Positions 33,266 through 40,996 of a stretch of 64,000 nucleotides of DNA are shown one piece after another. The translations under genes and the position numbers were made by a program. The DNA lies in contig CAWJGO010000001.1 of NCBI GenBank assembly GCA_963842515.1, forward strand, positions 806,001 through 870,000. Reading direction: 5' to 3'. Origin of the DNA: CADEED01 sp963842515. GTDB taxonomy: Bacteria; Pseudomonadota; Gammaproteobacteria; Steroidobacterales; Steroidobacteraceae. The notes beneath the pieces were generated by a model. It was given only the letters and a program-made list of their open reading frames with translations. It made no database searches and was not told the origin of the DNA. Positions within the stretch are counted from its first letter, which is position 1; every line of letters starts with the position of its first letter.

Positions 33266-35827
33266 TTACGCGACCTGGCCAGAATGGATGTGCAAGCCTG
33301 TGACGCTGGCCGGTGCGGTGTCGGATGCGGGCTGCGCCTGCGCGCCGAGCTCGTGCGATTCGAAGTCGTCGACGCTGATGAGCTCCATGATCTTTCGATC
33401 GTAGTCACGCAGCATGGCCGCCTCGGTCTCGGAGATGATTCCCTTGGTGAGCGCCTGGGCTATTTGCCCCGGAACATCGAGCGCGGTCACCTTGCCGGTC
33501 TTGACTCCGTCAACGCGGATACGTTTCTCGATGGGCTCGGCGGTCTGCGACAGCACCAGCGCCTCCTGCAGCAGCCCGAGCGGATTGCCGGGCTCGAGCG
33601 TGCGATAGACGAAGCGGCACAGACGGTCGCGGACCTCCGAGGGGCTCAGCACCGCGTCGGCGAGCGTGCGGCCGAGCCGGTCGCTGGGCGCCGAATACGC
33701 GCGGCCGCCCGGAAAGATGAGCGCGCGCATGGCCCAGCCGAGGAATCGATTGGGGAAATTGCGCAGGAAATCGTGCAGCTGTTCCTGCGCCTTGTAGAGC
33801 TGGTTGCGGCAGGCCCATTCGACCACGGGCAGATCTTCGGCTGGCCGGCCCTGGTTCTCGTGGTGCTTGAGCACCATCGATGCGAGGTACATGGCCGAGA
33901 GCACGTCCCCGAGGCGCGCGGAGAGATTCTCCTTCTTCTTCAGGTAGCCGCCGAGCGTGAGCATGGCGACGTCGACGGCGAAGGCGAACGAGGCGGAGAA
34001 GCGCACGATGTGCTGGTAATACCGCTTGGTCGCACCCACGTCCGGCACGCGCGTGAAGCGCGCGTGGGTGAGCGCCATGATGAACGAACGCACCGCGTTG
34101 CTGATGGTGAAACCGATGTGCCCGAACAGCGCGGCGTCGAAATCGTCGACACCCTGCTTGCGGTCCGGGTTGCGCGCCGCGTTCATTTCCTTCAACACGA
34201 ACGGATGGCAGCGGATGGCGCCCTGACCGAAAATGATGAGCGACCGCGTGAGGATGTTGGCTCCTTCGACCGTGATGGCGACGGGCACCACCTGATAGCT
34301 GCGGCCGAGATAGTTGCGAGGGCCTAACTGGATGCCCTTGCCGCCGTGCACGTCCATGGCGTCGTTCGCCACCTGCCGTCCCATCTCGGTGACGTGATAC
34401 TTCAACATCGCGGACGGGACGGAAGGCTTTTCACCACCATCGATGGCGCCCGCGGTCACCGAGCGCGCCGCGTCCATCGTGTAGGTGTAGCCCACCATGC
34501 GGGCGATCACGGCTTCCACGCCCTCGAACTTGCCCACCGGCATGTTGAACTGCCGCCGGATGCGCGTGTAGGCGCCCGAGGCAAACACGCCCGCTTTGGC
34601 ACCGCCCGTCGCGTTGGACGGCAACGAGATGCAGCGGCCCACCGACAACTGCTCGACCAGCATGCGCCAGCCCTGACCGGCCATCTTCGGTCCCCCGATA
34701 ATAGTGTCGAGTGGAACGAACACGTCCTTGCCCGACAGCGGGCCGTTCTGGAATGGCACGTTGAGCGGGAAATGGCGCCGGCCGATCGCAAGCCCTGGCG
34801 TGGATCGAGGAATCAGTGCGCAGGTGATGCCGTAGTCGACCTTGTCGCCACCTAACAACTTGTCCGGGTCATAGAGCCGGAAGGCGAGCCCGACCACCGT
34901 GGCGATGGGGGCGAGCGTAATGTAGCGCTTGGAAAAATTGAGCTTGAGCCCGACGATCTCACGGCCTTGATACTGGCCTTTGCACACGATGCCGGTGTCG
35001 GGCATCGAGGCCGCGTCCGAGCCCGCGCGAGGGTGGGTCAACGCGAAACACGGCACTTCCTCGCCGCGAGCCAGGCGTGGCAGGTAGTGGTTCTTCTGTT
35101 CGTCGGTGCCGTAATGATTGAGCAGCTCGGCCGGGCCCAGGGAATTGGGGACGGCGGTAGTGGCGGCCAACAATCCCGAGCGGCTGGCGAGCTTCACGAG
35201 CACGCAGGAGTGCGCGTATGCGGAAAACTCCAGGCCGCCGTATTTCTTCGGGATGATCATCGCGAAGAAACCCTTGCGCTTGAGGTAGTCCCAGACTTGC
35301 GGCGGCAGGTCAGCGAGCTTGTGCGTGACTTCCCAGTCGTCGTACATGCGGCACAGTTCTTCGCAGGGGCCGTCGATGAACGCCTGCTCCTCGGCGGTGA
35401 GCTGCGGCGCCTTGCTGGCTAGCAACTTTTCGAACTTGGGCTTGCCGGTGAACAGCTCCCCGTCCCACCACACGGTACCGGCCTCGAGCGCTTCCTTCTC
35501 GGTCTGCGACATCGCCGGCAGCAAGCGCATGTAGGTCTTCATGAAAGGCCGTGTGATCAGTGCCTTGCGCAGCGGGCGCAGGTTGAACAGCCACAACGCG
35601 GCCAGCAGCACCCACAGAAACCCTTTCCACACACCCGCAGGCGGAGCGATGTACGTGTATCCCGCCAGCAGCAGTGTGAAGACCGCGGTGAACGCGATGA
35701 GCGGGAAGCGTTTGTACGCCATGAAAACCACGGCGACGATGAACAGCAGCGTGAAGCCGGTGCCGACCTCAGCCACGTAGGCGGCGCCAGCGATCAGGGA
35801 AAGGATGACAAGGATTGCGCCGAGCAT
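33266..35827 (-). CDS. fadE: FadE-type acyl-CoA dehydrogenase
   Basis: 853 residues, the long FadE class. The first 85 residues contain three hydrophobic segments that anchor it to the inner membrane. The acyl-CoA dehydrogenase core follows with CFALTHPRAGSDA, the flavin-binding GRCISLP region and EGANILTRSLIIFGQGAIR, then a C-terminal extension specific to FadE. It catalyses the first oxidation step of fatty acid beta-oxidation. The promoter region carries three evenly spaced GTTTC/GAAAC half-sites (35840-35868), suggesting repression by a TetR-type fatty-acid regulator. Confidence 0.94.
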   Translation of the reverse strand: MLGAILVILSLIAGAAYVAEVGTGFTLLFIVAVVFMAYKRFPLIAFTAVFTLLLAGYTYIAPPAGVWKGFLWVLLAALWLFNLRPLRKALITRPFMKTYMRLLPAMSQTEKEALEAGTVWWDGELFTGKPKFEKLLASKAPQLTAEEQAFIDGPCEELCRMYDDWEVTHKLADLPPQVWDYLKRKGFFAMIIPKKYGGLEFSAYAHSCVLVKLASRSGLLAATTAVPNSLGPAELLNHYGTDEQKNHYLPRLARGEEVPCFALTHPRAGSDAASMPDTGIVCKGQYQGREIVGLKLNFSKRYITLAPIATVVGLAFRLYDPDKLLGGDKVDYGITCALIPRSTPGLAIGRRHFPLNVPFQNGPLSGKDVFVPLDTIIGGPKMAGQGWRMLVEQLSVGRCISLPSNATGGAKAGVFASGAYTRIRRQFNMPVGKFEGVEAVIARMVGYTYTMDAARSVTAGAIDGGEKPSVPSAMLKYHVTEMGRQVANDAMDVHGGKGIQLGPRNYLGRSYQVVPVAITVEGANILTRSLIIFGQGAIRCHPFVLKEMNAARNPDRKQGVDDFDAALFGHIGFTISNAVRSFIMALTHARFTRVPDVGATKRYYQHIVRFSASFAFAVDVAMLTLGGYLKKKENLSARLGDVLSAMYLASMVLKHHENQGRPAEDLPVVEWACRNQLYKAQEQLHDFLRNFPNRFLGWAMRALIFPGGRAYSAPSDRLGRTLADAVLSPSEVRDRLCRFVYRTLEPGNPLGLLQEALVLSQTAEPIEKRIRVDGVKTGKVTALDVPGQIAQALTKGIISETEAAMLRDYDRKIMELISVDDFESHELGAQAQPASDTAPASVTGLHIHSGQVA

Positions 35828-35839
35828 AAAAAACCCCTC

Positions 35840-35888
35840 GTTTCGCGTGGCGAAACTATAGTCGTTTCCGTCTGGGAGCGCGCGAAAC
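35840..35888 (-). promoter_or_regulatory. fadE promoter with repeated GTTTC/GAAAC operator
   Basis: On the plus strand GTTTC (35840-35844), GAAAC (35852-35856) and GTTTC (35864-35868) are spaced exactly 12 bases apart and alternate in orientation; a fourth GAAAC is at 35884-35888. The minus-strand -10-like TATAGT (35855-35860) lies inside the array. GAAAC/GTTTC half-sites are known from the PsrA family of fatty-acid repressors. The regulator itself is not in the window. Confidence 0.6.
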
Positions 35889-35936
35889 GTGCCGGCGGAT
35901 AGCGCCCAGCGGCCACGTCAGGCGTAATAGGGCGGC

Positions 35937-36704
35937 ATGTCCAACGCGCAGCTGTTCGCATCGGTCGCACGCGAGTACGCGAATTTCCGGCCCGGCTATC
36001 CACCGGAGCTCTTTGCGTGGCTCGCGCACGTGGCGCCGGCGCGCGACGCGGTGTGGGACTGTGGCTGTGGCAATGGCCAGGCGAGCAGCGCGCTCGCCGA
36101 GCACTTCGGCGTGGTCCACGCCACCGATGCCGCCCCCGAACAGATCGCGGCCGCCAGGCCGCACCCGCGCGTGCGCTACTCGGTTGCGCCCGCCGAGCAC
36201 TCGGGCCTCAGTGAGGGCTCGATGGATCTGGTCACCGTCGCGCAGGCGTTGCACTGGTTCGACGTCATGGCGTTTTATGCGGAGGCGGCGCGCGTTGCGC
36301 GGCCGGGCGCGCTGCTGGCGGTATGGAACTATCCACGCCCGCAATTCGTGGAGCCGGAGCTCGACCGCCGGTTTTTTGCCTTCTATTCCGACGTCGTCGG
36401 CCCCTATTGGCCGCCCGAGCGCCGGCACATCGAAGCCGGGTATCGCACGCTGCCGTTTCCCTTCGAGGAAGTCGCGACGCCCGAATTCGGCCTGGAGCTC
36501 GAGTGGAATCTCGAGCAGGTGGCGGGTTATGTGAGCAGCTGGTCCGCGACCGCGCGCTACCGCACAGCGCTCGGAACGGATCCGGTGCCGCTGCTGCGTG
36601 AGCAACTCTCGGCCGCGTGGCCGGGTGAAGGTGTCACCGCGGTCCGGATACCCATCGGCCTGCGGGTCGGGCGCCTGGGTCCAGGCGGGCGCCGAAGTAG
36701 TTAG
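35937..36704 (+). CDS. class I SAM-dependent methyltransferase
   Basis: 255 residues. The SAM-binding motif I is VWDCGCGNGQASSAL, followed by an acidic strand end (VVHATDAAPEQI) and a motif GSMDLVTVAQALHWFD typical of the methyltransferase-11 domain (UbiE/Trm9-like). The substrate is unknown; such proteins often act on small molecules. It is divergent from fadE and its TAG stop overlaps the mdh stop on the other strand. Confidence 0.85.
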   Translation: MSNAQLFASVAREYANFRPGYPPELFAWLAHVAPARDAVWDCGCGNGQASSALAEHFGVVHATDAAPEQIAAARPHPRVRYSVAPAEHSGLSEGSMDLVTVAQALHWFDVMAFYAEAARVARPGALLAVWNYPRPQFVEPELDRRFFAFYSDVVGPYWPPERRHIEAGYRTLPFPFEEVATPEFGLELEWNLEQVAGYVSSWSATARYRTALGTDPVPLLREQLSAAWPGEGVTAVRIPIGLRVGRLGPGGRRSS

Positions 36705-37678
36705 ATAAGCTCTTTGACGCCGTCGCGTTCCTCGCGCAGCTCTTTGTCGGTGGCGTCCATGCGCTTGCGCGAGAACTCATCGACGGTCAGGCCCTGCACG
36801 ATCTTGTAGTCGCCATTGCTCGTGGTCACCGGGTACGAATACACCACGCCTGCGGCGATGCCGTAGCTGCCGTCGGCGGGTACGGCCATGCTGATGAAGT
36901 TGCCTTCGGCGGTTCCCAGGTGCCAGTCACGCATGTGATCGATGGCGGCCGACGCGGCCGACGCGGCCGACGAAGCGCCGCGTGCCTTGATGATGGCGGC
37001 GCCGCGCTGCTGCACGGTGGGAATGAAAGTCTCTTCGTACCACTTGCGATCCACGAGCGAATGCGCGGGTTTGCCGTCGACCGTGCAGAAGTTGAGATCG
37101 GGGTACTGCGTCGATGAGTGGTTGCCCCAGATCAGCATCTTGCGGATCTTGGTCACGTGGCTGCCGGTCTTCTCCGCGAGTTGCGAGACGGCGCGGTTAT
37201 GGTCGAGTCGCGTCATCGCGGTGAAATTGCGCGGGTTGAGGTTGCTGGCATTCGCGCGCGCGATCATGGCGTTGGTGTTGGCGGGATTGCCGACCACGAG
37301 CACACGGATGTTGCGGTCGGCGACGTCGTTCATCGCCTTGCCCTGCGCGGAGAAAATCTGCGCATTCGCCATCAGCAGGTCTTTGCGTTCCATGCCTGGG
37401 CCGCGCGGCCGCGCGCCTACGAGCAGGGCAGCCTGGCAGTCCTTGAACGCGACGCGCGCGTCGTCGGTGGCCACGATCTTGTTGAGCGTCGGGAACGCGC
37501 AGTCGTTGAGCTCCATGACCACGCCCGCGAGTTGCGGCAGTGCCGGCGTGACCTCGAGCAGGTGCAGGTTGACCGGGGTGTCTTCGCCTAACATCTGGCC
37601 GGAGGCGACGCGGAAGGCCAAGGCATAACCGATCTGACCGGCGGCACCGGTGATAGCGACGTTGACTGCGGGTTTCAT
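36701..37678 (-). CDS. mdh: NAD-dependent malate dehydrogenase
   Basis: 325 residues of the LDH/MDH superfamily. The NAD-binding loop is GAAGQIGYAL, the mobile-loop arginines are in GARPRGPGMERKDLL, RLDHNR gives the Asp and Arg, and IWGNHSSTQYPD contains the catalytic His. It interconverts malate and oxaloacetate in the TCA cycle. I chose ATG 37678 with GGAG five bases upstream; the codon before it is TTG and would add one residue. A triple GACGCGGCC-type tandem (36950-36970) encodes the conserved SSAASAASAA segment. Confidence 0.95.
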   Translation of the reverse strand: MKPAVNVAITGAAGQIGYALAFRVASGQMLGEDTPVNLHLLEVTPALPQLAGVVMELNDCAFPTLNKIVATDDARVAFKDCQAALLVGARPRGPGMERKDLLMANAQIFSAQGKAMNDVADRNIRVLVVGNPANTNAMIARANASNLNPRNFTAMTRLDHNRAVSQLAEKTGSHVTKIRKMLIWGNHSSTQYPDLNFCTVDGKPAHSLVDRKWYEETFIPTVQQRGAAIIKARGASSAASAASAAIDHMRDWHLGTAEGNFISMAVPADGSYGIAAGVVYSYPVTTSNGDYKIVQGLTVDEFSRKRMDATDKELREERDGVKELI

Positions 37679-37690
37679 CAAGACTCCGGA

Positions 37691-37725
37691 CGGGCCGAAA
37701 AAAAAGGTAAAAGCAAAACGGCCCG
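37691..37725 (-). repeat. inverted repeat with oligo-T loop in the mdh leader
   Basis: CGGGCCG (37691-37697) and CGGCCCG (37719-37725) are perfect 7-base arms around a 21-base loop that is T/U-rich on the mdh sense strand, including eight consecutive Ts. The U tract is inside the loop, so it does not look like an intrinsic terminator. It lies between the anti-sigma stop and mdh. Confidence 0.45.
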
Positions 37726-37761
37726 GAATCTTAGCAGGGCGGCAACGGCCGCGCCGCGCCG

Positions 37762-38529
37762 CTATTGATCGGGAGATACCGCGTACGCCCGATGCTGGCG
37801 CTTGTATTCCTCGAGCTCCGCAGTCGCGCGCGCCGTGTCCCCCGCGTTGCGCAATCGTTCGATCTCCGCGAGCCAGGTTTTCGAATCACGCCGCCATGCC
37901 GGGCTTGCGGCAGCCTTGGCCGCTGGCACCGTCACTTCCAACGGCGGAACATCCATGGCGCCGGCCACACGCTCGCCGGCACCCGCATCGGCGGCGCCAC
38001 GCGCCTCCATCGGCGCCGACGGTGGCGGTGGTGCGGCGTAGCGCTCGGCTTCGTCACGGGATACCAATCCACGCTCGACGTCTGCCGCTGGCGCACTCTC
38101 GCGGCTGGCAACCATGGGTTGGGCGAGGTCCACGACCACCGCGTTGCCCGTCGTGTCGCTGGCCACGGCTTCCTCACGCGCGGACTGGTTAGTCACTGTG
38201 GCCGCAGCGGCAGGCGCCGCCTCCGGCGCGTCGACGCGCTGCGCCACGTTCTGCACGGTGACTTCCGCCACGGGTTCGCGCTTGGCGGGCATGCCTGCCT
38301 GGAAAACCACGGCGACCGCCAGGACGAGCGTCGCCGCCAGCGCGATGGGCGCCGCCCAACGCGGTCCGCGGAACACGCGCAATGGTGGCTCCGTTTCGAT
38401 CGCCTCCCGCGCCTGCCTGAGCACCACGCGGTCGAGCTCGGGCGGCGGCTCGAACATGTCGTCCACCGCGCGGAACCTGGGCTTGCGCCTCTTGAGAAAG
38501 TCCTCGAATTCGTCGTCGGAACCCGTCAC
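37762..38529 (-). CDS. probable anti-sigma factor (membrane-spanning)
   Basis: 255 residues: acidic cytosolic N-terminus (MTGSDDEFEDFLKRRKPRF), one TM helix (about 58-78), and a long Ala/Pro/Glu-rich periplasmic part ending in a charged helix with TPR-like features. It lies two bases after an ECF sigma gene, the usual place for an anti-sigma partner. No zinc-binding HxxxCxxC motif is present. The assignment rests on context and topology, not on a recognised anti-sigma domain. Confidence 0.6.
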   Translation of the reverse strand: MTGSDDEFEDFLKRRKPRFRAVDDMFEPPPELDRVVLRQAREAIETEPPLRVFRGPRWAAPIALAATLVLAVAVVFQAGMPAKREPVAEVTVQNVAQRVDAPEAAPAAAATVTNQSAREEAVASDTTGNAVVVDLAQPMVASRESAPAADVERGLVSRDEAERYAAPPPPSAPMEARGAADAGAGERVAGAMDVPPLEVTVPAAKAAASPAWRRDSKTWLAEIERLRNAGDTARATAELEEYKRQHRAYAVSPDQ

Positions 38530-38531
38530 CT

Positions 38532-39167
38532 TCAGGCCTCCGTCACGGCCAGCGCCGCCTTGAGCTTGCCCACCGCATAGCGCAGCCGGCTCTTCGCCGT
38601 CTCGGCGCCGACTCCGGTGACCCGGGCGATTTCCTCGAGCGACAGATCCGACTCCTCGTGCAGTAGATAGACGTCGCGCTGCTCCGCCGGCAGCATGGCC
38701 AACGCCGCGCGATAACGGCGCGTGGTTTCCTCGCGCGCCAGCAACGAGTCGGGCTGCGACTCCTCGCTCGCGGGCAGCAGATCGGCGGCGTCCGCATCTT
38801 CGAGGCCCATCCCTGCGGGCCGCGACTTGCTGCGGCGACAGTGATCGATGAAGCAGTTGTGCGCAAGCGTGAACAGAAAAGTGCGGAATTTCGCGCGTGG
38901 CTCGTAACGCGCGCGATTGACGATGACGCGGCTCCAGACTTCCTGGAACAGATCGTTGGCGATTTCGCCGTCACGCGCCTGGCGCGTGAGGTAGCGATAA
39001 AGAGCGCCGCGATGCCGTGCATACAGCGTCTCGAAGGCACGCATCTCGCCGCGCGCGTAGGCGAGCATCAAATGCGCGTCTTCGTCATCACTCACGGCTT
39101 CCACTCTACGCGCGCGCGCGCTGCTCGCGAAGCGCGCTGGGTTTTCGGGAGTAGTGAGGCCGTCCAT
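38532..39167 (-). CDS. RNA polymerase ECF sigma factor (first module)
   Basis: 211 residues from ATG 39167. Sigma region 2 is seen in MRAFETLYARHRGALYRYL and ANDLFQEVWSRV; region 4 helix-turn-helix is SLEEIARVTGVGAETAKSRL. It belongs to the RpoE-like ECF class and directs RNA polymerase to stress-type promoters. Start is uncertain: a GTG at 39188 overlaps the stop of the upstream small gene as GTGA, and a TTG at 39203 is also open; the extra residues have no visible domain. Operon order is small protein, sigma, anti-sigma. Confidence 0.88.
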   Translation of the reverse strand: MDGLTTPENPARFASSARARRVEAVSDDEDAHLMLAYARGEMRAFETLYARHRGALYRYLTRQARDGEIANDLFQEVWSRVIVNRARYEPRAKFRTFLFTLAHNCFIDHCRRSKSRPAGMGLEDADAADLLPASEESQPDSLLAREETTRRYRAALAMLPAEQRDVYLLHEESDLSLEEIARVTGVGAETAKSRLRYAVGKLKAALAVTEA

Positions 39168-39184
39168 CGTGATGCTGGCCGCGT

Positions 39185-39394
39185 TCACGGCTGCTGCATC
39201 CAAAGTTCAACGATCGGTATGTCGCTCATGGCGAGCAACTCGCGTGGCTGCGCGAAGTGCGGCGGAGTGTCGGGCGTCCGGATGCAGGTGGCGATCGAAG
39301 TCCGCTGCTTCGGCGCCTCCCGCGCTACCCAGCCGGCCGCCAGGGCGCCGTGCGCCAGGATGATTCCCGCTACAAACAACAACTTAGGGCCCAT
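39185..39394 (-). CDS. small membrane/exported protein upstream of ECF sigma gene
   Basis: 69 residues beginning MGPKLLFVAGIILAHGALAAGW, a hydrophobic leader or single TM helix, followed by a polar tail with one Cys (SIATCIRTPDT). The ATG at 39394 has an excellent ribosome site (GGGAG, five bases upstream). It lies 17 bases before the sigma ATG and shares its strand, so it is probably co-expressed. No family recognised; a role as signal or modulator of the sigma module is possible but unproven. Confidence 0.65.
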   Translation of the reverse strand: MGPKLLFVAGIILAHGALAAGWVAREAPKQRTSIATCIRTPDTPPHFAQPRELLAMSDIPIVELWMQQP

Positions 39395-39464
39395 CTTTGC
39401 TCCCGGCTGCGCAACATTCGCCTCTAGGCTTGCAACGCACCACAAAGATTTTTCGGGTTAGGGC

Positions 39465-39504
39465 TTGCTTCTGAGTTGGTGTTGTAGTTATATATAACAC
39501 CAAC
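39465..39504 (+). promoter_or_regulatory. promoter and inverted-repeat operator of the gntR-ABC operon
   Basis: A good promoter is visible: TTGCTT (39465-39470), 18 bases, TATATA (39489-39494). Overlapping it is a perfect inverted repeat GTTGGTGTT (39475-39483) / AACACCAAC (39496-39504) with a 12-base spacer that contains the -10. YtrA-type GntR repressors autoregulate through such GT...AC palindromes. Confidence 0.7.
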
Positions 39505-39532
39505 ACGTACCCACCCCCGAAAGGAGAAGACC

Positions 39533-39691
39533 ATGATGAGCCTGAACTTCAAATCTGTTACGAGCGCCTTCGCCGCCCTCGCCGTGACTTTCGCACTGAG
39601 CTGGACCTTCGTCGATGCGACGACCCTCGCCCGTATGCACCAGGACAGCAGCGGCGCTTTGCTGGCCGCCATCAGTGCTCTGGTACGCTAG
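39533..39691 (+). CDS. small leader protein of gntR-ABC operon
   Basis: 52 residues (MMSLNFKSVTSAFAALAVTF start), with a short hydrophobic segment (about 8-28) and a polar tail. AAGGAGA five bases upstream of ATG 39533 is a strong ribosome site and the stop precedes the gntR ATG by 17 bases. It lies directly downstream of the palindromic promoter, so it would be the first translated product. It is not recognised as any family and may be an exported or membrane peptide sensed or handled by the transporter. Confidence 0.65.
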   Translation: MMSLNFKSVTSAFAALAVTFALSWTFVDATTLARMHQDSSGALLAAISALVR

Positions 39692-39708
39692 GTCACCGGA
39701 GCACTCTG

Positions 39709-40131
39709 ATGGATCCGCAATGGGACGACAGCCAGCCGATCTACAGGCAGCTGCGTGATCGAGTGGTGGCGATGATCCTCGAGGGTGTCCTCAAAGAGGG
39801 TGACCCGCTGCCCTCGGTGCGCGCTGTCGCGGCCGAGTTTCGTCTCAATCCGCTAACCGTTCTCAAGGGGTACCAGCAACTCGTCGATGAGGGGCTGGTC
39901 GAGAAAAAACGCGGACGCGGCATGTTCGTCAACGAGGGAGCGCGCCAGGCGCTCATGAAAGACGAACGGCAATATTTCCTCGATACCGAGTGGCCGAAGA
40001 TCTACGCGACTATCTCGCGTCTCGGCTTCACTACCGATGAACTCATGAAAAAAGGCGCGCGTTCGGCCCCGGCAACCCAGCCGTTCCCGACGCAAGCCAA
40101 AACAGGTCAGGAAGATGACAGCAATAATTGA
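39709..40131 (+). CDS. GntR-family (YtrA-type) transcriptional repressor
   Basis: 140 residues: a winged helix-turn-helix (QPIYRQLRDRVVAMILEGVL, PSVRAVAAEFRLNPLTVLKG) and a short C-terminal helical dimer region rather than a large ligand domain. That small size defines the YtrA subfamily, which represses ABC transporter operons under envelope stress or antibiotics. It overlaps the ABC ATPase gene by 17 bases and lies behind a palindromic promoter it probably binds. Confidence 0.9.
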   Translation: MDPQWDDSQPIYRQLRDRVVAMILEGVLKEGDPLPSVRAVAAEFRLNPLTVLKGYQQLVDEGLVEKKRGRGMFVNEGARQALMKDERQYFLDTEWPKIYATISRLGFTTDELMKKGARSAPATQPFPTQAKTGQEDDSNN

Positions 40132-40996
40132 AGCTCGCGGGCTCTCGAAGAACTACGGCTCGACGCAGGCGCTGCGCGGCGTGGATCTCAATATCCAGGC
40201 TGGACGGATCGTCGGGCTCATCGGGCCGAACGGCTCCGGAAAAACCACGGCCATCAAAGCCATACTGGGTCTGGCCGGCTTCGACGGGGAGCTCAAGGTG
40301 CTCGGGCTCGACCCGCGCACCGCGCGCGACACACTCATGAACGAAGTGTGTTTCATCGCCGACGTCGCGGTACTGCCGCGCTGGCTCAAGGTTTCGCAGG
40401 CCGTCGAATTCGTCGCCGGCGTACACCCGCGCTTCGATCGCAAGCGCGCGCTGGAATTCCTCGCCAAGACCGACATCAAGATGGACAGCCGGGTACGCCA
40501 GCTCTCCAAGGGCATGGTGACGCAGCTGCACCTCGCGCTGATCCTCGCCATCGACGCGAAGCTCCTCGTGCTCGATGAGCCGACGCTCGGCCTCGACCTG
40601 CTGTTCCGCCGTTCGTTCTACGACAACCTGTTGAACGACTACTTCAACAAGGAACGCACCATCCTCGTGACCACGCACCAGGTCGAAGAGATCGAGAACA
40701 TCCTCACCGACGTGCTGTTCATCGAACGCGGCAAAATCGTGCTCGATTCGCCGATGGAAAGTCTTTCCGACCGCTTCCTGCAGCTGGTGCCGACGGCGGG
40801 CAACGTGGACCGGGCGCGCGCGCTCAAACCTTTCTGGGAGCGAGAAATCTTCGGCCGCGTCGCCATGTTGTTCGACGGACGCAGCCAGGCTGAGCTTGCC
40901 GCGCTCGGTGAGACGCGTGCCCCGTCGGTCGCCGACCTGTTCGTGGCAATGATGCAACCGGGCGCCGCCGCCACCGTCGCGAAGGAGGCCGCATGA
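40115..40996 (+). CDS. ABC transporter ATP-binding protein
   Basis: 293 residues. Walker A GPNGSGKTT, signature LSKGMVTQL in place of LSGGQ, Walker B LLVLDEPTLGLD and switch His in TTHQVEEIE are all present, so it should be active. The LSKGM form is typical of CcmA/YtrB-like exporters. It pairs with the permease that starts four bases before its stop (ATGA overlap). Under YtrA-type control this would be an envelope-stress or peptide-related exporter. Confidence 0.9.
   Translation: MTAIIEARGLSKNYGSTQALRGVDLNIQAGRIVGLIGPNGSGKTTAIKAILGLAGFDGELKVLGLDPRTARDTLMNEVCFIADVAVLPRWLKVSQAVEFVAGVHPRFDRKRALEFLAKTDIKMDSRVRQLSKGMVTQLHLALILAIDAKLLVLDEPTLGLDLLFRRSFYDNLLNDYFNKERTILVTTHQVEEIENILTDVLFIERGKIVLDSPMESLSDRFLQLVPTAGNVDRARALKPFWEREIFGRVAMLFDGRSQAELAALGETRAPSVADLFVAMMQPGAAATVAKEAA

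Noticed and set aside
32399..34327. 642-codon plus-strand frame antisense to DUF3667 and fadE
   Set aside because: Arg/His/Glu-rich composition of a shadow frame; both opposite genes have clear family motifs.
36946..36972. Tandem GACGCGGCC repeat as a variable-number repeat
   Set aside because: It encodes the SSAASAA segment conserved in this malate dehydrogenase family, so protein constraint explains it.
37691..37725. Intrinsic terminator between anti-sigma gene and mdh
   Set aside because: The U-run is within the loop, not after the stem.
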